64,000 nt of DNA from NCBI RefSeq assembly GCF_008364825.1, contig NZ_VTTO01000001.1, positions 936,837-1,000,836 on the forward strand, written 5' to 3'. A program made the translations under genes and the position numbers. This document shows positions 27,421-36,407 of this stretch, in pieces (within the stretch, counting starts at the first letter, position 1; the number at the start of each line of letters is the position of its first letter). The notes under the pieces are model-generated. The model made no database searches and was not told where the DNA came from. It saw nothing but the letters and a program-made list of their open reading frames with translations. This stretch comes from Azospirillum sp. B21 (GTDB lineage: Bacteria; Pseudomonadota; Alphaproteobacteria; Azospirillales; Azospirillaceae).

Positions 27421-27639
27421 ATGAACGCGATTTCCATGAGCCTGATGAAGAAGACCCAGTCCTGCGACACGGACCTGGGCGCCTCGGTCACCGCCATGGG
27501 CGCGCTGTGCGAGCCGGGTCAGACCGCGGTCCCGCTGAAGCCGAGCGCCACCATGCTGGCGGCAGGCGCGCGGGCCGGCGGCGTGTCGGTCGAGGTGGCC
27601 TGGAAGATCTACCAGGCGATGATCCACCACGCCGACTGA
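27421..27639 (+). CDS. Small protein of unknown function behind a sigma54-type promoter
   Basis: A 72-residue polypeptide with a perfect GGAGG eight bases before its ATG. It begins MNAISMSLMKKTQSCDTDLG and ends in a predicted amphipathic helix (SVEVAWKIYQAMIHHAD). Cys15 and Cys30 are the only cysteines. There is no signal peptide or membrane segment. I do not recognise a family. Good ribosome binding site and promoter argue that it is real. It is divergent from DUF952 and faces the end of the phage operon. Confidence 0.6.
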   Translation: MNAISMSLMKKTQSCDTDLGASVTAMGALCEPGQTAVPLKPSATMLAAGARAGGVSVEVAWKIYQAMIHHAD

Positions 27640-27668
27640 GCCGCCTCGCCCATTGCGGCCGTTGACGG

Positions 27669-27989
27669 TCAGCGCCGTCCGCCCTCGAAGGGCATGAAGC
27701 CGGAATCGAGCTTGGTCTCGATTCGTAGCAGATGGTCGGTCAGGCGCTGTTCCACATCCTTGAGCGTCGCGAAGGAGACGTAGGTCTTCGCGACCTCCAG
27801 CTTGTAAGCGGCAAGATTCTCGCGCACCTGCGCCTGAGCCTCCTCCGCCCGGGCGCGCAATTCGTCCAGCGCGCTGTCAGCATCCTTGCGCACCCGCGCG
27901 ATCAGCCAGAACAGCCCGCCCATCGCCGGCAGTTCGACCGCGGTGATCCACCAGGCGAGATCCAGGCCTCCGGTCAGGGTGTCGTGCAT
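27669..27989 (-). CDS. Phage-type small membrane protein with coiled coil (holin/spanin-like position)
   Basis: A 106-residue protein with one membrane helix at about residues 10-30 (LAWWITAVELPAMGGLFWLIA) followed by a charged coiled coil to about 75 and a basic end. It follows the terminase by 33 bases and has GGAGACCCCG before its ATG. In T7-like phages lysis genes sit at this end of the structural block, but this topology also fits unrelated membrane-tethered coiled coils, so the lysis role is only a guess. Confidence 0.55.
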   Translation of the reverse strand: MHDTLTGGLDLAWWITAVELPAMGGLFWLIARVRKDADSALDELRARAEEAQAQVRENLAAYKLEVAKTYVSFATLKDVEQRLTDHLLRIETKLDSGFMPFEGGRR

Positions 27990-28022
27990 CGGGGTCTCCT
28001 GTGGTTGAGGTGAGAAAACGGC

Positions 28023-29543
28023 TCAAAGCTCCCAGTCCGACGGCGCCACCACCGTGCCGACACCCCGCCAATCGGGGCGGCGTTCGGGCACGGCTGACGC
28101 CTCTTCGAAGCGGAAGGGTTCGGCATTGAGACAGCCGGCCACCGCGTCCAAGCCGTCGTCGGGCCCGCGATATCGGCCGTCCGGACGCCAGTCGCGCATT
28201 TCCCGGATCAGCGGCGTGTCCCATACCGACCGGTGCGCCAACAGGCGGCGGTCGGCCATCAGGGCGTTGAAGGCTTCCGTGATGCGTTGGGCCTTGGGCT
28301 TGCGGCTGGTCTGCTCGACCACGCCGATGGCCAACCGGTCATGGCGCAGCCGCTCGCGCAGCAGACCGGGCAGGAAGCGGCCCAAGCCGTTGATCTCGAT
28401 ATGGATCGACGACAGGTGGTTGTCGGCGAGAAGGCAGGAGACCTGCCGGCATTGCTGGTCGGCTTCCGTCTCTTCCAACCGCGGGTCGACCGTCAGATAC
28501 AACACCCGGTGCAGGTAGAATTGTTTGTCGGCGCCGCCGAAAACCACGGCCACCACGCTGCCGTCGCCGCCCTTGCCCTTGCCGTCCGCTTCCAGCCGGG
28601 CAAAGGCCGGGTCCCACCAGCAGGAGGCGGAAACCATCCGCACCCCGTCCAGCGTCAGCACCGCACGGCCCAGCGCCTCGCGGTACACCAGCTCCGCGTC
28701 GTAGCGGCCCAGCTTGGCGACATCCAGCATACCGTCGGCGACACTGACCGGACGCAGCAGCATCTGGCTGGTGAACTTGTTGGGGCCGGTCGATTTGCGG
28801 ATGCGGGCGACATGCGCCTCGCCGAAGCGTTCCTTCCAGGTGTAGGTGCGCTTGCCGTCCTTATCCTCGGTATAGACCGGCAGGACCAGCCGCTCGAACC
28901 CGTCCAGGAAAGGCGGGCTGCCGTCGTCGGTCTCCTCGGCATAGAGACTGTCCTGCGCATGCGGCGTGCCGACATAGAGCTGCGCCCCGCCCGGAACCAG
29001 CACATACTCCAGCTCCGACAGACGCTCGCGCAATGCTGCGCGCTTGACCCCTGTGTCGGCGTTGCGCGGCACCTCCACGTCGTCGCAGATCACCACGTCG
29101 GCGCGGCTGCCGGTGATGTTGCCGCCGATGCCGGCCGCCGCCATCGACGGGTCGCGCAGTTCCATCGGCCGCACGACAGTGAACTGGTCGGCCGCCCACT
29201 GGTCGCGCACCGACGCCGGCGGTTTCAAGTGGCTGCAATCGGGATGGCGTTCCAGGATGCGCTTGACGTTGCGCACCATCTTGGTCGCAAGCCGCATGTC
29301 GGCGGCGAGCACCAGCAGCCGGCGGTTGGGATCGCGCAGCAGCAGCCACGCCGCGAACAGCCCGACCAGTGTGGACTTGCCCGACCCGCGGAAGGCCATC
29401 AGCAGCATGCGCCGGTTCTGCCCGGCCATATGCTCCTCCAGCCATCCCGCCATCCGCGCGTGGTGGGCGGGGGTCTTCAGTTCGACCATCCTGTTCCAGC
29501 CGGCGACGAAGCCGAAGAAGCTGTCCTCCTTCCCCGCCCTCAT
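28023..29543 (-). CDS. Phage terminase large subunit
   Basis: DNA-packaging motor of 506 residues. The ATPase domain has Walker A FRGSGKST at residues 51-58 and Walker B ADVVICDD at about 148-155. The C-terminal RNase-H-like nuclease has the acidic residues in CWWDPAF, IEINGLG and GPDDGLDAVAG. The arrangement matches large terminases of the T7/T4-like class. The ATG at 29543 overlaps the stop of the tailspike gene in ATGA; a longer frame to 29867 reads into that gene. No small-terminase gene was recognised. Confidence 0.85.
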   Translation of the reverse strand: MRAGKEDSFFGFVAGWNRMVELKTPAHHARMAGWLEEHMAGQNRRMLLMAFRGSGKSTLVGLFAAWLLLRDPNRRLLVLAADMRLATKMVRNVKRILERHPDCSHLKPPASVRDQWAADQFTVVRPMELRDPSMAAAGIGGNITGSRADVVICDDVEVPRNADTGVKRAALRERLSELEYVLVPGGAQLYVGTPHAQDSLYAEETDDGSPPFLDGFERLVLPVYTEDKDGKRTYTWKERFGEAHVARIRKSTGPNKFTSQMLLRPVSVADGMLDVAKLGRYDAELVYREALGRAVLTLDGVRMVSASCWWDPAFARLEADGKGKGGDGSVVAVVFGGADKQFYLHRVLYLTVDPRLEETEADQQCRQVSCLLADNHLSSIHIEINGLGRFLPGLLRERLRHDRLAIGVVEQTSRKPKAQRITEAFNALMADRRLLAHRSVWDTPLIREMRDWRPDGRYRGPDDGLDAVAGCLNAEPFRFEEASAVPERRPDWRGVGTVVAPSDWEL

Positions 29544-31570
29544 GGATTCCGCCCCAGAATGTGCCAGCCGGCGCCGTTCGACATCACCGTCACCGCATGG
29601 CCCTGGGCGGCCAGCGCGATGGCCTCGCTGTCCGGCCCGCCGCCGCCGGCCTGGGTGACGGTAACGCGGTTGCCGCCGGTGTCGGACTTCTTGATGGTGA
29701 CCGTCCGCCCCACCGCACGCGGCGCCGAGGGCGCCGGCAGCCGCACCTCCACCGCCCCGCTCCAGGCGCTGACCAGATAGAGCTGCTGGTTCAGGTCCGG
29801 TTCGAACAGGCCGGGGATCGCGTGATAGTGGGCGTTGCCCGGCGGATTGTTGCCGGCGACGATCCACCAGCCCGCCCCGTTCGACACCAGCGTCACAAAG
29901 TCGTAGCGGTTGCCGAGCGACAGCGCCCGCCCGTCAGGCCCCGGCCCGCCGGTCTCCGTCACCGTCAGCGGGTTTGCGGAGGCATCGGTGCGCTTGATCG
30001 TCACCGCATGGCCGTTGACGGTTTCGGCTTTCGGTAGACGCAACTCCACCGGCCCACCATAGGCGCTGGCCAGATAGACGGAACTCGTTAGGTCCAGCGC
30101 CACCACCCCGCCCTGGACCGGCTCCACATAGTCGGTGTCGTAACGCAGCGCCTCCACCACCAGTTCGGTGATGCGGCTGCGCTGAAGCCGGTTCTTCTCC
30201 GGATAGCCGGCATTGACCGCGGTGTATTGCCCGCCCGAGCGGTCGAGGATCGCCGGCCCGGCGGCGGCGGAGAACAGGTTGACGATCGCCGTCTCCACCG
30301 ACCCGGCATCCAGCTGCAGATTCGGCAGGGCGCCCAGCGACTCGGCGTAGAAATTCACGATCAGCGTCTTGTCGGTGACGGAACCGACACGGAAGCAGGC
30401 CTCCGCCTCCGGCCAAAGGTTGGCCTCGCAGTCGAAGAAGGCATTGTTGTAGCGCCCCTGCTCCACGAAGAAGCCGCAGCCGCTCATCGGCGCCGACAGC
30501 GAATAGACCCGCACGGCGTGGAACCGGTTGGCGTTCGGCGTGTCGCCCGCTCCCGTCCGCGTCAGCCACACCCCATGGCGCGACGGCCGCGCCACCAGCA
30601 CGCGGGCGATGTTGTTCCAGTAGCAGGGCAGGTTCGGGTCGATGTAGCCGTCGAAGACCAGCCCCACCTCCGGCTCCCACAGGGTCAGGTCGGTCAGGCT
30701 GTTCTGCACGCAAGGCCCGTCGCGCCCGAACAGCCGCACCCCCGCCTTGCCCTGTTCCAGCCGCAGGCCCGACAGGGTGGCGTAGCCATCCGGCAGATGG
30801 ATCAGGTCGAAGCCGTTGGACGCCCCGCGGATCACCGACCCCTGCCCCACCCCATACAGCGTCTGCCCATAGCCGAGCGTCAGCGTGTTGGCGACGCGGT
30901 AGGTGCCCGGCGGCACGAACACGGCACGGGCCGAGGTCAGCGCCGTCTGCAGGGCCAACGTGTCGTCGACCAGCCCGTCGCCCACCGCGCCGAAATCCTT
31001 CACCGACGCGAGGTCGGCCAGCTTGTCGCGCACCGGCCGGGCGGTGGCCCCGGCCCCCGGCGGCACATAGGTCGCCAGCGCCTCCTCGTCCACCGGCGGG
31101 CGGATCGTGGGGTTGCCGGCGCTGTCGAAGGCCAGCAGCTTGCCCTGGCGCAAAGCCCGTTCCGGCAGCAGGGGGGAGGCCGGCAGGTCGCTGTCGGCAT
31201 AGCGCAGCATCAGCTCCTGGTCGCCCGCCACCTGCTGGAGCATCGCCGTCAGGCGGTCCAGCTCGCCATTGAGGGCAGAGGCCGGCAGTGGCCCGCTTTC
31301 AGCGAAATCGCTGCGCCGTTCGATGGGAAGCCGGCGGCACAGCAACACCATTGTTCCCTCTGCCGGCGCCGTGGCAAAGGTCACCGCCCCGCCCGCGGTG
31401 GCCCCGGCCCCGCCGACCGCATAGCCGGTGCTCTGAAGCGCGGCGCCCAGGAAGACCTGCAGATCCTCGTCGGCGAAGATCGGGAACGGGTAGGTGAAGA
31501 CCCGCTGCATGCCGTCGGCAATATACTGCACGCGCGGGATGCCCCGCGGAATGAGAAGCGACGTGGACAT
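29540..31570 (-). CDS. Phage tail fibre / tailspike with beta-helix domain
   Basis: A 676-residue receptor-binding protein. Residues about 10-125 resemble the T7 tail-fibre N-terminal domain that binds the tail (VQYIADGMQRVFTYPFPIF). At 191-203 KDFGAVGDGLVDD opens a pectate-lyase-like right-handed beta helix to about residue 490. The C-terminus holds two tandem copies of a roughly 75-residue module (YLASAYGGPVELRLPK and YLVSAWSGAVEVRLPA, each ending SNGAGW). GGAGA lies before the ATG at 31570. The order after the tail-tube genes and before the terminase is as in T7. Confidence 0.8.
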   Translation of the reverse strand: MSTSLLIPRGIPRVQYIADGMQRVFTYPFPIFADEDLQVFLGAALQSTGYAVGGAGATAGGAVTFATAPAEGTMVLLCRRLPIERRSDFAESGPLPASALNGELDRLTAMLQQVAGDQELMLRYADSDLPASPLLPERALRQGKLLAFDSAGNPTIRPPVDEEALATYVPPGAGATARPVRDKLADLASVKDFGAVGDGLVDDTLALQTALTSARAVFVPPGTYRVANTLTLGYGQTLYGVGQGSVIRGASNGFDLIHLPDGYATLSGLRLEQGKAGVRLFGRDGPCVQNSLTDLTLWEPEVGLVFDGYIDPNLPCYWNNIARVLVARPSRHGVWLTRTGAGDTPNANRFHAVRVYSLSAPMSGCGFFVEQGRYNNAFFDCEANLWPEAEACFRVGSVTDKTLIVNFYAESLGALPNLQLDAGSVETAIVNLFSAAAGPAILDRSGGQYTAVNAGYPEKNRLQRSRITELVVEALRYDTDYVEPVQGGVVALDLTSSVYLASAYGGPVELRLPKAETVNGHAVTIKRTDASANPLTVTETGGPGPDGRALSLGNRYDFVTLVSNGAGWWIVAGNNPPGNAHYHAIPGLFEPDLNQQLYLVSAWSGAVEVRLPAPSAPRAVGRTVTIKKSDTGGNRVTVTQAGGGGPDSEAIALAAQGHAVTVMSNGAGWHILGRNP

Positions 31571-31602
31571 CAAGGTCTCCGCGAAAGCGCACACAAACGC
31601 AT

Positions 31603-32409
31603 TCAAAAGAACTTGCTCATGTATTCCAGCCGCTGACGGTCGGCGAGTTGCGACAACTCCAGCAGGTTGCGGCGCTTGGCCTCGTCCAAGCTCTGCTGGA
31701 TGGCGGCACGTTTCAGCTGGTCGGTCGCCTGCGCATTCTTCCGTTCGGCTTCGCTGGAGTTGGTCAGCCCCAGCAGGATCGCCTCGCCCGACCCGTCCTG
31801 CGCACTGACGCCACGCGCGCCCAACCCGGCACGGGTCTTGCCGACCGCCTGCCGCAGGGCGGTAAGCCGACGCTGCTCGGCGGCATCCGCCGCAGCGGTC
31901 AACTGTGCCAGCTGGGTTTGGGTATCGGCTTCCTTGGAGCGGACGGTCTGCTCCTGGCTGGCGCGCAGTTGCGCCAGCGTCTGCTCCTGGGCGGAGCGGA
32001 AGTCGTCCATTTCCTTCGCCCGTGCCGCCGCCGCAGCAGCAGCGGCCGCCTCGTCCTTCTGGCGCTGAAGCTCCTGCTCGCGTTGACGCAACTCGGCATC
32101 ATGCGCCCACTGGCGGGCCTGTGCTTCGGCCTCCAACTGGGCCTGCTGCTGGCGTGCGACGGCTGCGGCCTGGGCGTTGCGTTCGGCCGCCGCCGCTTCC
32201 TCGCGGTACTTCTGTTCCAGGGCCGCCTGTGCCGCCGCGGCCTGTGCCGCGTCCTGCTGGCGCTTGTACTCCAGTTCGGCAGCGGCTTGTTGGGCTGCGG
32301 CCTGTTGTGCGGCGGCACCGGACTGGCCGGCATTGGCGCTGCGCACGGTGCCGATGACCGAGTTCGCCAGCGGCAGTGCCGTGGTCACGAGGGGAGCAAT
32401 TCCACCCAT
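31603..32409 (-). CDS. Ala/Gln-rich coiled-coil phage protein, possible internal virion protein
   Basis: A 268-residue protein. The first 20 residues are hydrophobic (MGGIAPLVTTALPLANSVIG); residues 30-200 are an almost continuous coiled coil rich in Ala, Gln, Glu and Arg; the C-terminus has GKTRAGLGARGVSAQDGSG, a motif I associate with internal or ejection proteins of podoviruses. It begins one base inside the stop of the tail-tube B gene. The role as internal virion protein is inferred from position. Confidence 0.6.
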   Translation of the reverse strand: MGGIAPLVTTALPLANSVIGTVRSANAGQSGAAAQQAAAQQAAAELEYKRQQDAAQAAAAQAALEQKYREEAAAAERNAQAAAVARQQQAQLEAEAQARQWAHDAELRQREQELQRQKDEAAAAAAAAARAKEMDDFRSAQEQTLAQLRASQEQTVRSKEADTQTQLAQLTAAADAAEQRRLTALRQAVGKTRAGLGARGVSAQDGSGEAILLGLTNSSEAERKNAQATDQLKRAAIQQSLDEAKRRNLLELSQLADRQRLEYMSKFF

Positions 32410-34304
32410 CAGTCGTTCACCTTCAATTCCATGGTCACGGAAAGCAGCGTGAAGGGCAGCGGCGCGTCCTGTTCGATGCGCCACAGCGGGACATTGGTGT
32501 CGTGGCGCCAGCCGAGCGCCCGCAGCCGGCGGTCCCCAGACACGCGCGGCGGCACCCCGTCGGCTGGTTGCGGGCCCAGCCGGTGAAGCGGAAGTTCCTG
32601 CAACCCGCGCCCCAGATCGACGCGCAGCGCCGCCGTCTCCTCCAGCCGGAAGGTGACGGCAACCAGCCGCACGATGTCGGCCCCGGTCGCCTGTCCCAGC
32701 AGATTGGGCGGCAGCGGTTCGATACGGTGGGTATAGGGCAGTCCGATCTCGACCCTGCGCGCCGGCGGGTCGAGCGTGACGCTGCCGGCCTGGACGGTGG
32801 CGGGGCTGCGAATCACCCCGTCGGCGACGATTGCGACCGCCCGCCCCTCCAGATGCGCCAGCCCGCCCCAGACTGCGGTTGCGTCCACCCGCTCGCCGGT
32901 GATCGCCGCATCGAGATTCAGCGCATCGTCGAACCGCTCGACGGACCACACGCCCTGCCGTTCCACCAGCGTGTAGACCTCGTCCCCCACCGCGGCGACG
33001 GAGCGGACCGCCCCATCGGTTTCCAGCAGGGTCCAGGCGGTGACGTCCTCCGCCCGGTAGGCTGTGAGCGCCCCCAGCGTGCCATCCTCCATCGCAACGA
33101 ACAGCAGCCGGCGGTTCTGGTCGTAATCCTGGTCGCGCGGGCTGGAAAGCAGATGGCGGGCCAGCAGGGCGAGGTCGTTCGCCTGATAGGCCGCTTCGGT
33201 GTCGGTATAGAGGAACTCGCGGATTTCGCGCCGGTTGCGCGGCACGAACAGCGTCGCCCCCTCGACGTCGCGCGGCGGAATGGCCCGGTCCATCGGCGAG
33301 CCGATGCGCGTCTGGCGGTTGACCTGCATGCTCTGTGGGGTCAGCGGGTCGCCGGTCACCATATATTCGGCGCCCGACGTGAAGACCTGCAGATGCCGGC
33401 CGGAGAAGACGGCGCGCACCGCGTTCACCTGATCGGACAGGATGCCAAATTCGATGGCCTGATCGTCCAGCCCCTCGCCCAGATCGAAGTTCCAGATCTG
33501 GGCGGAGCGCGACAGCCACAGCCGGTTGGGCAGATCCCGCGATCCGCCAATGACCAGCCGGTCCTGGTGGAAGGCCGCCGACACCGGCCAACCGCGCAAT
33601 GCCGAGAAGGCCTGCTCCTCCCATTGCGTCGTCGGCTGGGTGTCGGCCAGCGTCTCCTTCACCGTGGCGTTAAGCTGGGTGGCCGATACCACACCGGTCA
33701 CCTGCAGTTGCTTGCCCTTGATGCGGATGCGGGTGCCGTCATGACGCGGGTCGAAAACGGAGGCCGAGGCGGTGACGGTGATCGCCCCACTGGTGCCGGA
33801 CGGCGTCACCGTCACCGCCGGATCGCCGAAGCGGTGGAAGGGTGTCCGCACCAGCTCCCCTTCCACCGCGAAGACCCAGTCCGACAGCGTCCATCCGCCA
33901 TCGTCGCCGCGCGTCAGCTTGCGCGGCGGCAGGTCGGGATGGCAGACCAGCAGCGTGTCGGCGCTCTGCGTCCAGGTGATCTGCGCCAGTTGCGTCAACG
34001 TCCAGGGTGCGGCAACCGACGCCAACTTGGTCCCGCCCTGGAACACGTCGATCCAGCGGTCGGTGAAGACCAGCAGATAGGTCTGTTCGCTGTTCCGCTC
34101 GAACGCCACCAGCCGCCCGTCGCCGCGGGCCAGCGCGGTGAAGGCAAGGCCGGACCGCCGCGTCACCCCGCCGGTCGGGTCGATGAACAGGTTGCGCAGG
34201 GCCAGGGCCCCGTTGTCGTAGGCCTTGAGGTCGCCGCGCCCCAGCAGGCGGCGCGACACCTCGCCGGCGGTGAAGTTGGTCTTCACCTGATGCAGCCGTC
34301 CCAT
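32409..34304 (-). CDS. Phage tail tubular protein B-like
   Basis: A 631-residue structural protein, all-beta in character, similar to T7 gp12. The opening LHQVKTNFTAGEVSRRLLGRGDLKAYDNGALALRNL, then SGLAFTALARGDGRLVAFERN and QDRLVIGGSRDLPNRLWLSR, are frequent in podovirus-like tail tube/nozzle proteins. The start ATG at 34304 overlaps the stop of the upstream tail-tube A gene by one base, and the end overlaps the next gene by one base. The three genes are therefore tightly coupled. Confidence 0.8.
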   Translation of the reverse strand: MGRLHQVKTNFTAGEVSRRLLGRGDLKAYDNGALALRNLFIDPTGGVTRRSGLAFTALARGDGRLVAFERNSEQTYLLVFTDRWIDVFQGGTKLASVAAPWTLTQLAQITWTQSADTLLVCHPDLPPRKLTRGDDGGWTLSDWVFAVEGELVRTPFHRFGDPAVTVTPSGTSGAITVTASASVFDPRHDGTRIRIKGKQLQVTGVVSATQLNATVKETLADTQPTTQWEEQAFSALRGWPVSAAFHQDRLVIGGSRDLPNRLWLSRSAQIWNFDLGEGLDDQAIEFGILSDQVNAVRAVFSGRHLQVFTSGAEYMVTGDPLTPQSMQVNRQTRIGSPMDRAIPPRDVEGATLFVPRNRREIREFLYTDTEAAYQANDLALLARHLLSSPRDQDYDQNRRLLFVAMEDGTLGALTAYRAEDVTAWTLLETDGAVRSVAAVGDEVYTLVERQGVWSVERFDDALNLDAAITGERVDATAVWGGLAHLEGRAVAIVADGVIRSPATVQAGSVTLDPPARRVEIGLPYTHRIEPLPPNLLGQATGADIVRLVAVTFRLEETAALRVDLGRGLQELPLHRLGPQPADGVPPRVSGDRRLRALGWRHDTNVPLWRIEQDAPLPFTLLSVTMELKVND

Positions 34305-34873
34305 CAGGCCCTCGCGTCGATCAGGGTGAAGTCCTCGAAGCCGGGCTGGCTGTCCTGTTGGGCGTCGATCTGGCGGGCACGGCGGAACTCGCTTTCGGCC
34401 AGCTGGCCCAGCAACTCCGCCCGCGTCGAGCTTTCGGTCAGCGGCAGGCAGAACTCGGCGGCGAGCCGGGCGATCAGCGCCTGATCGAAGAAGGCGGGGA
34501 AATGCTCCTCCGCCGGACGGCCGATGTAGGACAGGGTGACGGCGCCGGCATCGCACAGCAGCGTCCGCCCGGCGATGCGGTAGGACAGGCCGCGCGCCCG
34601 CCCGCCGCCGCCCGCCCCCAGCGCCCGCAGGAAATCGGCCGGCAGTTGGAAGGCGCAGGCATAGTCGGCGACTGGCGGCTCGGCCAGCCGCGGCAGCGCC
34701 GCCTGGACGTTGGCGAAGCTCCAGGCGTTGGCCGACAGCAGCGCGTCGCGGGTCGGCGCATAGAGGGCAGCGGCCACCTCCGCCTCGGCGGAGCCGTCGT
34801 CGAAGGAAGCGATGGCGGTGGCACCGAGCTTGATCAGCGCACGGCCGCACAGGCCGATGGCGGTCAGGGCCAT
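34304..34873 (-). CDS. Phage tail tubular protein A-like
   Basis: A 189-residue protein resembling T7 gp11 / adaptor proteins. It contains FANVQAALPRLA, ADFLRALGAGGGG, and RAELLGQLAESEFRRARQIDAQQ near the C-terminus, typical of the head-to-tail connector that ends with a helical tail. It is coupled by overlap to the tail-tube B gene. The length is close to T7 gp11. Confidence 0.75.
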   Translation of the reverse strand: MALTAIGLCGRALIKLGATAIASFDDGSAEAEVAAALYAPTRDALLSANAWSFANVQAALPRLAEPPVADYACAFQLPADFLRALGAGGGGRARGLSYRIAGRTLLCDAGAVTLSYIGRPAEEHFPAFFDQALIARLAAEFCLPLTESSTRAELLGQLAESEFRRARQIDAQQDSQPGFEDFTLIDARA

Positions 34874-34950
34874 GGACGGTCTCCCTTTCCAGGGTTTCGG
34901 GAAGGCGCCGCCCTCTATGGTCGACTTGCAGCGCCCTCCCCTTCGGCGGA

Positions 34951-35223
34951 TCAGTCGCTGTTGGCGCTGCCGAATGGCGTCAGGTTGGCGACATCCACCG
35001 CCCCGTTGGCGCTGGCCGCCACCACCAGCACGCCGGTGGCCGGCGTGGCGCTGCCGACCGCGCAGTTCGCCAGCAGCATGTCGCCCACCCGCAGCAGGTC
35101 GGCCGCCCCATTGAAATAGCCGGCGGTGTCGATGTCGGTCGCCGCATCGGCCGTGGTGTAGTGCCAGAGCGTGAAGCCGTTCGCATAGGCAAGCACGCTC
35201 AAATCCTTGGACGCATAGGCCAT
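34951..35223 (-). CDS. Small phage virion protein of unknown role
   Basis: A 90-residue protein opening MAYASKDLSVLAYANGFTLW and followed by a beta-rich region with GYFNGAADLLRVGDMLLANCA. Proteins with this opening are common near capsid genes of phages and may decorate the head or sit at the capsid surface. It is 60 bases after the capsid gene and 77 bases before the tail-tube A gene. The role is inferred only from position. Confidence 0.65.
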   Translation of the reverse strand: MAYASKDLSVLAYANGFTLWHYTTADAATDIDTAGYFNGAADLLRVGDMLLANCAVGSATPATGVLVVAASANGAVDVANLTPFGSANSD

Positions 35224-35283
35224 GGATCTCAGACTCCGGATTTTGTGAGGGGATGGGAGAGCGGGAGGATCACCCTACCCCGC

Positions 35284-36102
35284 TCAGCCCTCCAGGCAGC
35301 GCAGGGTCACCACGCCGGTGGTGTCGATCAGCGCGGCGCCCTGGCTCATCATGTTGTTGACGAAATGCGCCGCGCGGTCGCCGTGCCAGGTGATGTCGGT
35401 CTTCACGTCGGCGCCCGCCGCGTGGCCGACCGCCGTCTTGTGATACCAGTGGCAGAGCCGCACATTGCCGCTCAGCGTCAGGCCGGAATGCGGCAGCCAC
35501 AGCGTGCCGAGCCAGCGCTTGGCCTGGGTGCCGCGCCAGGGCAGCTCGTCGGAACCGACATAGTCGGAACTGGCGAACTCCTCGATGCCCAGCAGCTGGC
35601 TCCACTGCTTCCAGCCGACGACGGCGAAGCGCTGGCCGTCGTCCGGCACATCGGCCTCGCCCATCATCTCGAAGGCAGCCAGGATCTTGGCCTTGGTCAG
35701 CCCGTCGGCGGCGCTGCCGGCATAGTTGACGGACTTGTTCAGCTCGGCGATCAGCAGCTCGTCAGTCTTGCGGCCCAGCGCATAGGCGCCGGCATTGGCG
35801 ATGATCTGCCGCTCGTCGATGTTGGTCTTCAGCTCGTCCAGCCGGTCGACCCAGTCGCCGGCATAGAAATCATACAGCGCGCATTCGACCGGGGTGTGGT
35901 CCAGGTTCATCACCGGGACCGCACCATGGCGCGATTTGGTGGAGGCGGCGCCCTTGCCGACCTTCTGGAAGACGGTGGAGGCGCCCTGCACGTTGTTCTT
36001 GCTGCGCACCGTGTTGCGCAGCTTGGAACCCATACGCTGGTAGGCCTCGTGGACCTCGCGTTCGAACTGCTTGACGAATGCCTGGGCGATGCTGGTCGAC
36101 AT
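35284..36102 (-). CDS. Phage major capsid protein-like
   Basis: First gene of the phage operon, 272 residues. It starts MSTSIAQAFVKQFEREVHEA with AAGGA ten bases upstream. VPVMNLDHTPVECALYDFYAGDWVDRLDELK and AYALGRKTDELLIAEL fit HK97-fold phage capsid proteins of podovirus-like elements. The open frame extends 69 codons further, but that part is Arg-rich and non-coding. No portal or scaffold gene precedes it; the upstream 500 bases hold a terminator and a repeat. Confidence 0.75.
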   Translation of the reverse strand: MSTSIAQAFVKQFEREVHEAYQRMGSKLRNTVRSKNNVQGASTVFQKVGKGAASTKSRHGAVPVMNLDHTPVECALYDFYAGDWVDRLDELKTNIDERQIIANAGAYALGRKTDELLIAELNKSVNYAGSAADGLTKAKILAAFEMMGEADVPDDGQRFAVVGWKQWSQLLGIEEFASSDYVGSDELPWRGTQAKRWLGTLWLPHSGLTLSGNVRLCHWYHKTAVGHAAGADVKTDITWHGDRAAHFVNNMMSQGAALIDTTGVVTLRCLEG

Positions 36103-36227
36103 AAGGATATTTTCCTTTCGCGTTCCTGCGGATCCCGCGACGGCGTGGCGGGAGGGGTCGTTCCGCCACCCGGTTGTCGGGACCGCGCGCAAGGCGCAGC
36201 GCCGGCCGCGGGCGAAACGCGAAAACG

Positions 36228-36269
36228 AAAAGGGCCGGCCGGACTTTCGAGTGTCCAACCGGCCCTTTT
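36228..36269. terminator. Bidirectional intrinsic terminator between fur operon and phage operon
   Basis: AAAAGGGCCGG and CCGGCCCTTTT form an 11-base stem, and an inner GGAC/GTCC pair extends it. It lies 126 bases upstream of the capsid gene, so it stops reading from the fur operon and implies that the phage operon has its own promoter between 36103 and 36227. The gap 36103-36605 otherwise holds a repeat element. Confidence 0.8.
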
Positions 36270-36407
36270 CGGACCGAAGCGAGGGGGGAGCTTTGGGTCT
36301 GTCGGGCATTGAGGTCCGGGGGTGGACCTGTCGCCTTGACGAGAATGGTTTTAGGATTTTATGCGGGAGAGGTCAAGGACTATTTTCACATGAGGTGTCG
36401 TCTGGCG

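Noticed and set aside
29543..29867. A 108-codon N-terminal extension of the terminase
   Set aside because: It overlaps the tailspike in another frame and has a Gly/Arg/Ala-rich composition; the ATGA overlap marks the real start.
34951..36102. Attachment sites flanking the phage operon
   Set aside because: No direct repeat bounding 27.6-36.2 kb was seen, and no tRNA or integrase gene is present.
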